From a bacterium D16-51 (GTDB taxonomy: Bacteria; Bacillota; Clostridia; Lachnospirales; Lachnospiraceae): DNA of 41,497 bases. Positions 13,828 through 22,569 of this stretch are shown here, in pieces (position 1 is the stretch's first letter; each line of letters begins with the position of its first letter). The DNA lies in contig RAYE01000052.1 in the NCBI GenBank assembly GCA_003612285.1, forward strand, positions 1 through 41,497. The letters are read 5' to 3'. The position numbers and the translations under genes are program-made. The notes beneath the pieces are model-generated. The model saw only the letters and a list, made by a program, of their open reading frames with translations, did not search any database and was not told the DNA's origin.

Positions 13828-14161
13828 ATGGTTTAATATGATCTTGTCGGGAGAGAAGAAAGAGGAATACCGGGAGGTTACACCCTATTACACGTCGAGA
13901 TTATCAAATTTATTTTGCGTATGGACGAAAAATGCAGAGTATCACAGCGGAAACATGAGGCGTTTTCTGCAATCTGAAAATGCAAGGAAAAATATTACAC
14001 AAGAAATCATGTTCCGCAATGGCTATAGCAAAAATTCCCCGTCGTTCATTGCGAAGTGTACGCTTTCGGTAGGCACAGGAAAGGAAGAATGGGGAGCAGA
14101 GCCGGGGAAAGAATATTACACATTAAAGATACTTGAAATAAAAGACAAGTTTAACTGTTAG
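13802..14161 (+). CDS. ASCH-domain protein
   Basis: 119 residues from ATG 13802 after TTAGGAGGTTATG. LPIKNKWFNMILSGEKKEEYREVTPYY is the classic start of the ASCH domain, with the K..E..EYRE substrate-pocket residues, and YYTLKILEIKDKF is its closing strand. ASCH proteins bind RNA or modified nucleosides, and some are hydrolases acting on N4-acetylcytidine. In phages they are frequent small genes near the packaging module. Exact substrate unknown here. Confidence 0.85.
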   Translation: MLTLPIKNKWFNMILSGEKKEEYREVTPYYTSRLSNLFCVWTKNAEYHSGNMRRFLQSENARKNITQEIMFRNGYSKNSPSFIAKCTLSVGTGKEEWGAEPGKEYYTLKILEIKDKFNC

Positions 14162-14171
14162 GAGGGGCGAA

Positions 14172-14657
14172 TTGCTTACTATGATGATACCACTTGATAC
14201 ACCGGAGCAAATAAAGCAGTATCAAGAGAAAATGAAAAGCGGCAAGGCAATAAAGTATAATGGGTTGGAATGTTCGATAACAGAAGTAATAGCGCATGGA
14301 GATATAGGAACGGCATTTTGCACACAGATAAAAAAATACAACGACGAACACGAAATAGGAGGCAAGCAGCAGTTGACGGACGAAAGAATACACTTAACAA
14401 AAGAAGATAAAAAGAAATTTGCAGAGGGGATAAAAACCGCAAATGCAATAGAATTTCTGATTATAAAAGATATTATTGCAGAGTGCGAGAACAAATTGAC
14501 AGCGCAGGATCTTAAATTTATCCATTCTCATTTAGGGCGGCGGGCAGAGCGATTATTGAGGAATGTATTGACGGAAAAGCAAGAGGGTTGGCACTTTTCA
14601 GAGTGGTTAAAAGAGGCACAGACAGCACTTGACAACACGCCCGATTTGACACCCTAG
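14172..14657 (+). CDS. Hypothetical protein before the late cluster (161 aa)
   Basis: Start is TTG 14172 or ATG 14181/14184, all close to TTAGGAGGGG. The product is mixed alpha/beta (MKSGKAIKYNGLECSITEVI) with a helical C-terminal half (HSHLGRRAERLLRNVLTEKQ). No family recognised. It ends the early/middle operon; a strong terminator follows at 14717. Confidence 0.6.
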   Translation: MLTMMIPLDTPEQIKQYQEKMKSGKAIKYNGLECSITEVIAHGDIGTAFCTQIKKYNDEHEIGGKQQLTDERIHLTKEDKKKFAEGIKTANAIEFLIIKDIIAECENKLTAQDLKFIHSHLGRRAERLLRNVLTEKQEGWHFSEWLKEAQTALDNTPDLTP

Positions 14658-14716
14658 ACAAGTCCGTTTAACTATGTTAAGATAATTACAATGAAAATTT
14701 TGAAAAGTTACAAACG

Positions 14717-14759
14717 GCGGCAGCTATCATTATTGCATGGTAGTAGCCGCTTTTTTTTT
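14717..14759 (+). terminator. Rho-independent terminator before the packaging module
   Basis: GCGGC (14717-14721) pairs with GCCGC (14746-14750), extended inside by CTATCA with TGGTAG, and nine T follow directly. It separates the early/middle operon from the HNH-terminase operon. That boundary fits control of late genes by the ArpU-like regulator. Confidence 0.85.
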
Positions 14760-14773
14760 GGGCAGGTGGAGGA

Positions 14774-15223
14774 ATGGCATATAAAAAATATTGTGCCCGG
14801 TGTGGGTGCAACAAACTGATAGACGCAACAAAGACATATTGCGAGGCACACGCCAGAACAAACGCAGAACGAAACGCAGAGTACGACAGAACACAGAGAG
14901 ATAGAAAGGCAAAGACGTTTTACAATTCTGCCGAGTGGCAAACAGCGAGGGCAGCAGCGTTGGCAAGGGACACCGGAATAGATGTTTATATATACATGAC
15001 AGAACATAGAGTAGTACCGGCTACAATGGTACATCATATCGTAGAGTTGAGAGAGGACTACAGCAAGCGCAGCACACTTAGCAATCTGATAAGCATAAGT
15101 GAGGCGACACATGAGGGAGTGATCCGGCAGGCGTACAGCAGCCCGGACACAAAGCGGACAATGCAGCAGGCATTGAGGAAAGCGGTCAAGGACTATCAAA
15201 AGATAGTGGTAGGGGGTGGCTAG
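14774..15223 (+). CDS. HNH endonuclease (packaging-associated)
   Basis: 149 residues from ATG 14774 after AGGTGGAGG. An N-terminal zinc knuckle (CARCGCNKLIDATKTYCEAH) is followed by FYNSAEWQTARAAALARD and the HNH core MVHHIVELREDYSKRSTLSNLISIS. This is the standard layout of phage HNH nucleases encoded beside terminase genes, where they support the specific cleavage step of cos-type packaging. The position directly before the terminase small subunit supports that job and hints at cos-type ends. Confidence 0.9.
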   Translation: MAYKKYCARCGCNKLIDATKTYCEAHARTNAERNAEYDRTQRDRKAKTFYNSAEWQTARAAALARDTGIDVYIYMTEHRVVPATMVHHIVELREDYSKRSTLSNLISISEATHEGVIRQAYSSPDTKRTMQQALRKAVKDYQKIVVGGG

Positions 15224-15315
15224 AAAGTTTTAGCCTAAATCTCCAAGACCGCAGCCCCCCTTTTTTCACGCAAAAACTCCCTAAATGAAATTTTTTTTGA
15301 GAGGAGGCAGAGGGC

Positions 15316-15816
15316 ATGGCAAGACCAAGAGAGCCAATAGCACTTATTGAGGCTAAAGGAAAAAAACACCTAACCAAAGCAGAACGCGACGCAAGGAAAA
15401 AAGCAGAAATTACCGCGCCTTGCGATAATGTAACGCCCCCGGCTTGGTTATCAAAAAAGGAAAAAGAAAAATTTAATGAAATTGCAAAACAGTTGTTAGA
15501 TATTGGGATTATGTCAAACTTGGATTGCGACATATTAGCGCGGTATGTAAGGAGCCAAACAGAGTATGAGAAGATTACACGGCAGTTAAGCAAAATAAAG
15601 TTTACGCCAGATAAAAAGAGCCGGGTTAGCGCAGAGGAGCAGATCGCAGAGCAGACCGGGCAGTATAATTATTTGCAAAAAATCCAAGTGAGGTTAGAAA
15701 AACAATGCAACGCAGACGCAAGGGAATTGGGACTAACAATTTCAAGCCGTTGCAGGCTAGTAATGCCAAAGAAAGAGGAAACGCCGCCGGAAAATAAATT
15801 TTTGAAACACGCATAG
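15316..15816 (+). CDS. Phage terminase small subunit (P27 family)
   Basis: 166 residues from ATG 15316 after GAGAGGAGGCAG. ARPREPIALIEAKGKKHLTK at the start, then PAWLSKKEKEKFNEIAKQL and SNLDCDILARYVRSQTEYEK, are typical of the P27-type small subunit, which recognises phage DNA and directs the large subunit. It stands 7 bp before terL and 92 bp after the HNH gene. Intact and of normal size. Confidence 0.9.
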   Translation: MARPREPIALIEAKGKKHLTKAERDARKKAEITAPCDNVTPPAWLSKKEKEKFNEIAKQLLDIGIMSNLDCDILARYVRSQTEYEKITRQLSKIKFTPDKKSRVSAEEQIAEQTGQYNYLQKIQVRLEKQCNADARELGLTISSRCRLVMPKKEETPPENKFLKHA

Positions 15817-15823
15817 GCAGAAT

Positions 15824-17560
15824 ATGACAGATCGAGTTACAGAATTTGCCCGGAAAAATCTAAAAAATAAAAAGGATTTCGGCGAGGACGCACGATTAGC
15901 ATTTAGACGCCACTTGGACGACTTAAAGCGATCAAAAAAGAAAGATCCCAATTTCCCATATACTTTTAATGTGGAAAAATCAGAGGATATAATAGAGTTA
16001 GCAAATAAATTAACAATAGCAGAGGGCGAGGGAAACGAGAGTTTTACTTGCGTGGGGTTCCAAGAGTTTATTTTGGGATCCCTTTTTGGTTGGGTACACA
16101 AAGAAACAGGCAAGCGCAGGTTTACGGATAGTTACGTTCAAGTATCAAGGCAGCAGGGAAAGAGTGTACTAAATGCTATTTTAGGCATAAAGTGTAGCAA
16201 TTTTGATAATTACAATTACGGTCAAATCTATTGTACGGCTACAAAGGCAGATCAAGCGCGGATTGTGCTAAACGAGATAACAAAATTCATAAGAGCCGAC
16301 AAAGATTTAGAGGAATTGTTTGACATAAAAGACTATAAAAATGAGATTACCGGAAAAATTACAAGCACGGTAATTAGGGCATTGGGCAGAGATACACACA
16401 CGATTGACGGCTTTAGACCGTATTTAGGAATTGTTGACGAGTACCACGCGCATAAAGATAACCAGATGTATAAATTGCTAAAAGGTGGTACAAGAAAATT
16501 AAAACAATCGTTAGTATCAGTTATCACAACAGCAGGTTTTAACCTAAATGCACCATGCTATGAATTGTATAAATATTGTCGGCGCGTGTTGAGGAAAATT
16601 GACAACAACGACCGGCAGTTTATTTATATAGCGCAAATGGATAAGGGCGACGATATTTGGAACCCGGAAAACTGGATTAAATGCTGCCCGCTGACAGGCA
16701 AGGATCCAGAATTGCTTGCAGCAATGATTGAGGACGCAAAGAAAGCACAAAGCATGGGCGGCGCAGAAATGAGGGACTTTTTAACAAAAGCCCTTAATAT
16801 ATGGGTAACAAATGCAGAAACAGCATTTATAGACCTTGCGGAGTGGGAGAAATGCGGAACCGGCAGAACATTAGAAGATTTTGCGGGAAAGCAAGTAGTT
16901 GTCGGCTTGGATTTATCGAGCGGAGGCGACCTAACAAGTTATTGTTTGGAATTTCCCTATGAGGACGAAAATACCGGCGACCGCCGGTATTTTTTGCATA
17001 GTCACAGCTTTATACCAAAAAACCGTATGCAAGAACACATGGACTTAGAGGACAACGCACCGTATGTAATATGGCAGCAGCAAGGACTTTTAACAGTGAC
17101 AACAGCAGCCGGAGGCATAAAAACGGATTACAAAACTATTTTAGGCAGCTTACATGAGGTTATAGACAAATATAGCCTTGATGTTATTGCTATTGGTTAT
17201 GATCCGCACAATGCAAGTGCGTTTCTGTCTGATTTAGAGGATTTTGGTTGTGATTTAATTGAAATCAAGCAAAGCGCAAGAAGTCTTAACGACGCTACTA
17301 TAGATTTTCAGCTAGAAGTAAAGGCACACAACATGGAATACAACGAAAACAACGTATTACTAACACGGTCAATGAATGACGCTATTTTATCAGAGCCTAA
17401 CAGTTTTGGAGAAATAAAGATAGATAAGATGTTACAGAAAAACCGTATAGATCCATGCGACGCCGCAATTTGCAGCCACAAAGTAGCAATGGGGGCAGAT
17501 TTAGACACGGTAGACATTAACGACAGCGTAGCAGCGTTTTTGGATTTGTACGACGAGTAA
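15824..17560 (+). CDS. terL: Phage terminase large subunit
   Basis: 578 residues from ATG 15824. The Walker A segment VSRQQGKS (about 107-114), Walker B LGIVDEYH (D205, E206) and coupling segment SVITTAGFNL belong to the ATPase that pumps DNA into the prohead. The nuclease domain carries VVVGLDLSSGGDL (about 363-375) and later AIGYDPHNASAF, giving the acidic metal-binding residues. Length is typical of HK97-type TerL. Together with the P27-type small subunit and HNH gene it forms a complete packaging module. Confidence 0.95.
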   Translation: MTDRVTEFARKNLKNKKDFGEDARLAFRRHLDDLKRSKKKDPNFPYTFNVEKSEDIIELANKLTIAEGEGNESFTCVGFQEFILGSLFGWVHKETGKRRFTDSYVQVSRQQGKSVLNAILGIKCSNFDNYNYGQIYCTATKADQARIVLNEITKFIRADKDLEELFDIKDYKNEITGKITSTVIRALGRDTHTIDGFRPYLGIVDEYHAHKDNQMYKLLKGGTRKLKQSLVSVITTAGFNLNAPCYELYKYCRRVLRKIDNNDRQFIYIAQMDKGDDIWNPENWIKCCPLTGKDPELLAAMIEDAKKAQSMGGAEMRDFLTKALNIWVTNAETAFIDLAEWEKCGTGRTLEDFAGKQVVVGLDLSSGGDLTSYCLEFPYEDENTGDRRYFLHSHSFIPKNRMQEHMDLEDNAPYVIWQQQGLLTVTTAAGGIKTDYKTILGSLHEVIDKYSLDVIAIGYDPHNASAFLSDLEDFGCDLIEIKQSARSLNDATIDFQLEVKAHNMEYNENNVLLTRSMNDAILSEPNSFGEIKIDKMLQKNRIDPCDAAICSHKVAMGADLDTVDINDSVAAFLDLYDE

Positions 17561-17575
17561 AGGCAGGTGGAAAAA

Positions 17576-18835
17576 GTGAATGTTTTTGAAATGATACAAA
17601 ACACAGCGGCAGGACGGAGGAAAAACCATACAGCAGTAGGCTTGAATGACGAAAAATTATTGCAGTGGTTAGGAATATCCGCACCATTTAACAAGCCGAT
17701 CCAAGAAATTACTTACTTTACTTGCCTAAAGATGTTATCAGAAACAGTAGGGAAAATGCCTATTAAGTTTTACGCAAGGGGCAGGCAGGAGGCAGAGCCG
17801 AACAGGGTATATTATCTGCTAAAGCACAGACCAAACCAGCTTATGACGCCTACAACATTTTGGACGGCGGTAGAAAATAACCGTAATCATTTTGGAAATG
17901 CCTATGTTTGGATCCAGAGTGAATTTAATAAAAAGAAATATGGCGGGGATTATTCCGTAAAAGGCTTGTGGATTATGCCGAGCAGCGACGTAACCGTAAT
18001 TGTTGACGATAAGGGCGTATTTGGAGGCAAGGGAGATATTTATTATTGGTATTCTGACAAATACAGCGGGGAAAGTTATTTTTTCAAAAGCCACGAGGTA
18101 TTACATTTTAAGACCTCTACAACATTTGACGGAATAACCGGCGCAAGCGTCCGAGAAATACTGAAAAGCAGCATTGACGGAGCAATAGCGGCACAGAATT
18201 TCAAAAACAATTTGTATGAGGGAGGTTTGACGGCAAGGGCAGCATTGCAGTACACCGGGGATCTTGATCCCAAAAAAGAAAAGAAACTGATAGAAAAATT
18301 TGAGAAGTACGCAACCGGCGTAAACAACGCGGGGAAATTTATCCCGGTTCCTATTGGAATGAAAATCGAGCCGTTAAGTATCAGCTTGACAGACAGCCAG
18401 TATTACGAATTGGCAAAATATACAGCATTACAAATAGCCGGGGCTTTTGGAATAAAGCCAAACCAGATTAACGATTACGAGAAAAGCAGCTACAGCAATT
18501 CAGAAATGCAGCAACTTTCTTTCTACGTCGATACCGAGTTATACATACTCAAACAGTACGAGGAGGAAATTAACTATAAGTTGTTGGATCCCGCAGAGGA
18601 GGAGGCAGGGTTATATTACAAATTCAATGAAAATGTAATATTGAGAACCGACACCAAGAGCCAAGCCGAGATCTTGAGTAAGTATGTGCAGAATGGGATC
18701 AGAACACCAAACGAGGCAAGGGCTTTACTGGACGCGCCAGACAAACCGGGCGGGGACGACCTAATGTGTAATGGAAATTACATTAAATTGACACAGTTAG
18801 GAGAAAATTACAAAAAGAAAGGGGGAAAACAGTAG
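17576..18835 (+). CDS. Phage portal protein (HK97 type)
   Basis: 419 residues from GTG 17576; GTG 17567 is in frame but overlaps the ribosome site AGGTGG. QEITYFTCLKMLSETVGKMP, then PNQLMTPTTFWTAVENNRNHFGNAYVWIQ and GIKPNQINDYEKSSYSNSEM are hallmarks of the HK97-family portal. The dodecameric ring forms the DNA channel at one capsid vertex. The 22 bp before and across its start are identical to those before the C5 methyltransferase gene. It overlaps the protease gene by one base. Confidence 0.93.
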   Translation: MNVFEMIQNTAAGRRKNHTAVGLNDEKLLQWLGISAPFNKPIQEITYFTCLKMLSETVGKMPIKFYARGRQEAEPNRVYYLLKHRPNQLMTPTTFWTAVENNRNHFGNAYVWIQSEFNKKKYGGDYSVKGLWIMPSSDVTVIVDDKGVFGGKGDIYYWYSDKYSGESYFFKSHEVLHFKTSTTFDGITGASVREILKSSIDGAIAAQNFKNNLYEGGLTARAALQYTGDLDPKKEKKLIEKFEKYATGVNNAGKFIPVPIGMKIEPLSISLTDSQYYELAKYTALQIAGAFGIKPNQINDYEKSSYSNSEMQQLSFYVDTELYILKQYEEEINYKLLDPAEEEAGLYYKFNENVILRTDTKSQAEILSKYVQNGIRTPNEARALLDAPDKPGGDDLMCNGNYIKLTQLGENYKKKGGKQ

Positions 18836-19677
18836 TGCCAATCTTAGAATTAAAGAAACGCGACCGAAACAACAAATTTCGGAAAGTGGGCAGCATAGAA
18901 ATAAGGAACCAGACAGAAAACACAGCGGATCTTTGTTTTTTTGGAGATATAAACAGCGAAAGTTTAGGCGAATGGCAAAAATATTATCCAGAGGACAAAG
19001 CCCCAAGCGACGTGCAGGACTTCTTAGACCAGTTAGAAAACGTGTCAAAGATCAATGTGCATATAAACAGCGGGGGAGGCAGTGTTTTTGGTGGCATTGC
19101 CATATACAATATTTTATTGCGGTATGACGCAGAAATTACAGTATATGTTGAGGGTTTGGCGGCTAGTATCGCGTCTGTTATCGCTATGGCAGGCGATAAA
19201 ATCATTATACCGAGAAACGCGCAAATGATGATACATAAGCCGTCAAGTATTGCGTGGGGCGACGCGGACGAAATGAGAAAAGAGGCAGATATATTGGACG
19301 GCTGCCAGAAAGTAATTTTAAGTACCTATATGCGCCACACAAAGGAGGGTGTTACAGAGGAACAAATTAACGACCTCATTAACGCGGAAACATGGAAAAA
19401 TGGCGACGAGTGGCAGGAATATTTTGATATTGAAGTATCAGAGGCAAACACAGCCGCAGCCGCAACAAGTGAATATTTCGGCAAATATCTTAATTTGCCC
19501 GAAAACTTAAAAGAAAACCCGGATCAACACGAAAACGCATACACAATGGAGCGGTTAGCCGACGTTGTAGCGGATCGAGTGTTGGAACGGATCAAGCAGC
19601 AGGAAAAACAAAAAGAGCCGCAGGACGATTACGAGCGGCAGGCAGCAGAAATATTAGAGGACTTAGACTTAATCTAA
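18835..19677 (+). CDS. ClpP-type prohead protease
   Basis: 280 residues from GTG 18835, overlapping the portal stop. INVHINSGGGSVFGGIAIYN, then VEGLAASIASVIAMAG with the nucleophile serine (about S111), and MMIHKPSSIAWGDA with the histidine (about H134) match ClpP/SppA-fold prohead proteases. The C-terminal part is a charged helical tail that may act as scaffold. It would cleave the N-terminal coiled-coil part of the capsid protein encoded next. Intact. Confidence 0.93.
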   Translation: MPILELKKRDRNNKFRKVGSIEIRNQTENTADLCFFGDINSESLGEWQKYYPEDKAPSDVQDFLDQLENVSKINVHINSGGGSVFGGIAIYNILLRYDAEITVYVEGLAASIASVIAMAGDKIIIPRNAQMMIHKPSSIAWGDADEMRKEADILDGCQKVILSTYMRHTKEGVTEEQINDLINAETWKNGDEWQEYFDIEVSEANTAAAATSEYFGKYLNLPENLKENPDQHENAYTMERLADVVADRVLERIKQQEKQKEPQDDYERQAAEILEDLDLI

Positions 19678-19720
19678 GTTCTTTTTTTATTTTATAAAAG
19701 AAAAAATGGAGGGTTAGAAC

Positions 19721-21094
19721 ATGAGCAAAGAGTTAAGGGCATTGCTAAATGCAATCAACGCAAAAAAAACAGAGGTAAGAGAATTGGTAGCAAGTAAAAA
19801 GTTGGAGGACGCAAAAGCAGCCAAAGAGGAGTTGCGCGACTTGCAGGTGCAATTTGATATTTTGGCAGACTTGGAGGACGACGACGCAGAACAGGCGCAG
19901 CAGGACGCGGAAAAAGGAAAAGGAAAGGTTGCAGGCACTATTGACGCAGCGAAACAGCAGATCACAGCATTTGTAAACGCGATTAAAGCGGCACACAAAA
20001 AACAGCCAGTTTCTAAAGAGGACGCAGAGATCCTTAATGCAATGTCAGAGGGCAGCGACGAGGACGGCGGCTTGACAGTGCCAAAAGATGTTAAAACGAA
20101 AATAAAAGAATTGCGACGCAGCGAGGACGCATTGGAAACTTTGGTAAATGTGGAGCGCGTAAGCACAAACAGCGGCAGCAGGGTAATTGAGCGCGAGGCA
20201 GACCAGACACCGTTTGACAATGTAGAGGAGGCGGCAGAGTTCCCGGAGGTATCTACACCGCAGTTTGATAATATCGAGTACAAAATCCACAAAAAAGGCG
20301 GTATCTTGAAAGTAACAAGGGAATTGCTACAAGATACCGCAGAAAACCTTATGAGTTATCTCAAAAAGTGGATTTCAAAGAAAGCGAAAGCAACAAGAAA
20401 TTTTTTGATTATCAAGAAGATCAAGGAGATTTGCGGGGGCTTAGAGGTTCCAGTGAAAGGATTTGACGACCTCAAAGACATTTTTAATGTAATGTTGGAT
20501 CCGGCAATTACAGCAGGCGCGGTAGTGCTGACAAATCAGAGCGGCTTTAATTTCCTTGATAAGTTAAAAGACGAGAGAGGGGACTATATCTTACAGAAAG
20601 ATCCTACGCAGTCTACAAGGCGGCTTTTATTTGGTGTTTATCCGGTCAAGGTGGTATCAAACAAAACTTTTCAGAATATCGCAGGCAAAGCACCTATTGT
20701 ATGCGGAGATTTGAAAGAGGCAATTACAATATTTGACCGCGAAACACTGACAATCGACATTACAGACCTTGCAGCGGGAGCATGGGAAAAAGATCAGACG
20801 AGCATTAAAGTAAGAGAACGCTTAGACATTCAGACCGTGGATCCAGACGCAATTATTATGGGATTGGCAGATATTGGACTTTCTACCGGCGACAGCAACA
20901 ATGACGGAGTAAAAGACGACATTAACGGCGACGGCGAATACAGCGAGGCAGAGTTAAACAAGTTGAGCCGGGAAAATATTATTAAATTGGCAGAGGAGAA
21001 CGGCTACACAATGACAAAGACGGCAGAGGACAAGAAAGCAGAGGTTATAGAGGACTTTTTGACGCAGCAGGAGGCAGCAAAGGCAAAGGAATAA
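19721..21094 (+). CDS. HK97-type major capsid protein with Ca-binding-like C-terminal extension
   Basis: 457 residues from ATG 19721 after ATGGAGGG. The first about 100 residues form the charged coiled-coil delta/scaffold region normally removed by the prohead protease. EDGGLTVPKDVKTKIKELRR starts the mature fold, followed by KKGGILKVTRELLQDTAENL and KDIFNVMLDPAITAGAVVLT. Unusual is the C-terminus (about 389-455): GDSNNDGVKDDINGDGEYSE with two EF-hand/dockerin-like loops, then LSRENIIKLAEENGYTMTKT like a HeH/SAP-type helix pair. This extra part probably sits on the capsid surface. Confidence 0.92.
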   Translation: MSKELRALLNAINAKKTEVRELVASKKLEDAKAAKEELRDLQVQFDILADLEDDDAEQAQQDAEKGKGKVAGTIDAAKQQITAFVNAIKAAHKKQPVSKEDAEILNAMSEGSDEDGGLTVPKDVKTKIKELRRSEDALETLVNVERVSTNSGSRVIEREADQTPFDNVEEAAEFPEVSTPQFDNIEYKIHKKGGILKVTRELLQDTAENLMSYLKKWISKKAKATRNFLIIKKIKEICGGLEVPVKGFDDLKDIFNVMLDPAITAGAVVLTNQSGFNFLDKLKDERGDYILQKDPTQSTRRLLFGVYPVKVVSNKTFQNIAGKAPIVCGDLKEAITIFDRETLTIDITDLAAGAWEKDQTSIKVRERLDIQTVDPDAIIMGLADIGLSTGDSNNDGVKDDINGDGEYSEAELNKLSRENIIKLAEENGYTMTKTAEDKKAEVIEDFLTQQEAAKAKE

Positions 21095-21141
21095 GGTAAG
21101 AGCGGCGGTAAAACCGCCGCCAGTAACCGGAAAGGCGAATT

Positions 21142-21450
21142 ATGATATTAACACTAGATGAAGTTAAAAACTATCTTAGGGTTGATCTGGACGACGACGA
21201 CGCACTCATACAGTCTTTTATTGTTGCGGCAGAGGCATACTTAAAAAATGCGACAGGAAAAGAATACCCGGAAACAGATAGCGCGGGCAATACAGCAGAG
21301 TATGAGTTAGAAAAGGTATATCTTAATTTGCTTATTGCCTATTGGTACGAAAACAGATCGGCGGCACCGAGAAATAAAAGCCTTAACGGAGCAGTGCCGG
21401 ACGAATTTACCTTTTCTACGCGTTCACTGTTATTACAATTACAGTTATGA
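21142..21450 (+). CDS. Head-tail connector protein (gp6-like)
   Basis: 102 residues from ATG 21142. LTLDEVKNYLRVDLDDDDAL and LIQSFIVAAEAYLKNATG are the defining start of the gp6/YqbG connector family, helical adaptors docking under the portal. Position right after the capsid gene agrees. The ribosome site is GGAAAGG. Confidence 0.9.
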   Translation: MILTLDEVKNYLRVDLDDDDALIQSFIVAAEAYLKNATGKEYPETDSAGNTAEYELEKVYLNLLIAYWYENRSAAPRNKSLNGAVPDEFTFSTRSLLLQLQL

Positions 21451-21462
21451 GGAGGCGGCAGC

Positions 21463-21813
21463 GTGGATATTGGAAGATTAAATAAAAGAGTTACATTTTG
21501 CCGCTATAGCGAGGAGGAAAACGAGTTAAAGCAGTTGCAGCAGCGGTTAAAGCCTATAAAAACAGTTTGGGCGACCGTAGAACCGAAAAGCGGCAGAGAG
21601 TATATAGAGGCAGACAAGGAACGCCCGGAATTAACCTATATCATCACTGTAAGATACCAGAAAGACATAACGCCGGATATGTTTATACAGTTCAAAGGAC
21701 GGTTATTTAATATTAAGTCAATCCGCAATATAAGGGAGGCTGACGAAATGTTAGAAATATCGTGTACGGAGAAAATAGACGAGAAACGAGAAATAGAAAA
21801 AGAGGAACGGTAA
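21463..21813 (+). CDS. Head closure / head-tail adaptor protein (SPP1 gp16-like)
   Basis: 116 residues from GTG 21463 after GAGGAGGCGGCAGC. DIGRLNKRVTFCRYSEEENE, then VWATVEPKSGREYIEADKER and FIQFKGRLFNIKSIRNIRE follow the head-tail adaptor family. It forms the stopper ring that closes the filled head. After it comes a gene unrelated to assembly (21877-22510), before assembly genes resume. Confidence 0.9.
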   Translation: MDIGRLNKRVTFCRYSEEENELKQLQQRLKPIKTVWATVEPKSGREYIEADKERPELTYIITVRYQKDITPDMFIQFKGRLFNIKSIRNIREADEMLEISCTEKIDEKREIEKEER

Positions 21814-21876
21814 ATTATGGGTAGAAAAAAAGAGAAAAAGGAGGTATAATGTAAAGAAAAACATAGGAGGTAGGTA

Positions 21877-22510
21877 ATGAAAGATGTGTCAGACAGAAAT
21901 CAAAAAACCGAACAAAAGTTCGGGGGGGGGGGTAAAATTTCCCTTATTAAAAAAATGGTGGTTTTGGGTAATTGTTGTTGTAGCAGTAGCGGCAATAGCA
22001 TTTACTGATACACCAGAGGATAAGCCAGAGAGTGAACCGGTAGCCAATACAGCAACAGAACAACCAAAGGAAACAGGCAAGGCAGAGGAGAGCGAAAAGC
22101 CGACACAAGAGCCGACCGAACAACCGGAGGTAACGGAACACCGAAAAGGAATGTATGGTGTCAGTGACAAAAATATAAAGGACACTGATATTTATTTCGG
22201 GGCTACTAAGGTCAGAAATGACGTAACAGAAAAATGGAGAATATCAACAATATCCGAAAACATAGAAATTCTTGACTATGCGCTAAGTTATTACAAAGAA
22301 TACTTTTCAGATGATTCGGAAGTACACGCAATAGTGAATTTTGCAAATAAAACAACAACCAAAATAACGGTTGTCGCAGATCAAATTGACGTAAGTATTT
22401 TCGAGTATGTAGACAAGGAGGAACACGACGCGAAAGTATTATTTAGTGGAAGTCTACTAAAAGAGTATTCAATATACACGGATAACGGAGATATTGAGGA
22501 AATAAAATAA
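21877..22510 (+). CDS. Membrane-anchored phage moron with G tract (possible superinfection exclusion)
   Basis: ATG 21877 has the best ribosome site (TAGGAGG, 6-bp spacing) but, with eleven G at 21922-21932, soon hits a stop. ATG 21884 is in frame with the rest but its site is 13 bp away. Beyond the tract comes a membrane helix (KWWFWVIVVVAVAAIAF, about residues 24-40), a P/E/T-rich linker and a globular beta-rich domain exposed outside. About 208 residues. It interrupts the head-tail gene order and is followed by its own terminator, which marks it as a moron likely expressed from the prophage. Superinfection exclusion or surface change is plausible but unproven. Ten G would fuse it to ATG 21877. 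Confidence 0.7.
21922..21932 (+). repeat. Poly-G tract (11 G) in the membrane moron
   Basis: Eleven consecutive G encode the glycines before the membrane helix from the weak ATG 21884. Ten would place the strong ATG 21877 in frame. This is the longest of three G tracts in the prophage. Confidence 0.85.
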
Positions 22511-22515
22511 TTTTG

Positions 22516-22553
22516 ATTGCCGCGCTTAACAAATGGTTAAGGCGGCAATTTTT
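22516..22553 (+). terminator. Terminator after the moron gene
   Basis: ATTGCCGC and CTTAAC (22516-22530) pair with GTTAAG and GCGGCAAT (22536-22549) with one bulged G, followed by TTTT. It closes the moron transcript inside the late operon, so part of the late transcripts must read through. Confidence 0.75.
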
Positions 22554-22569
22554 GATTGGAGGCGATAAA

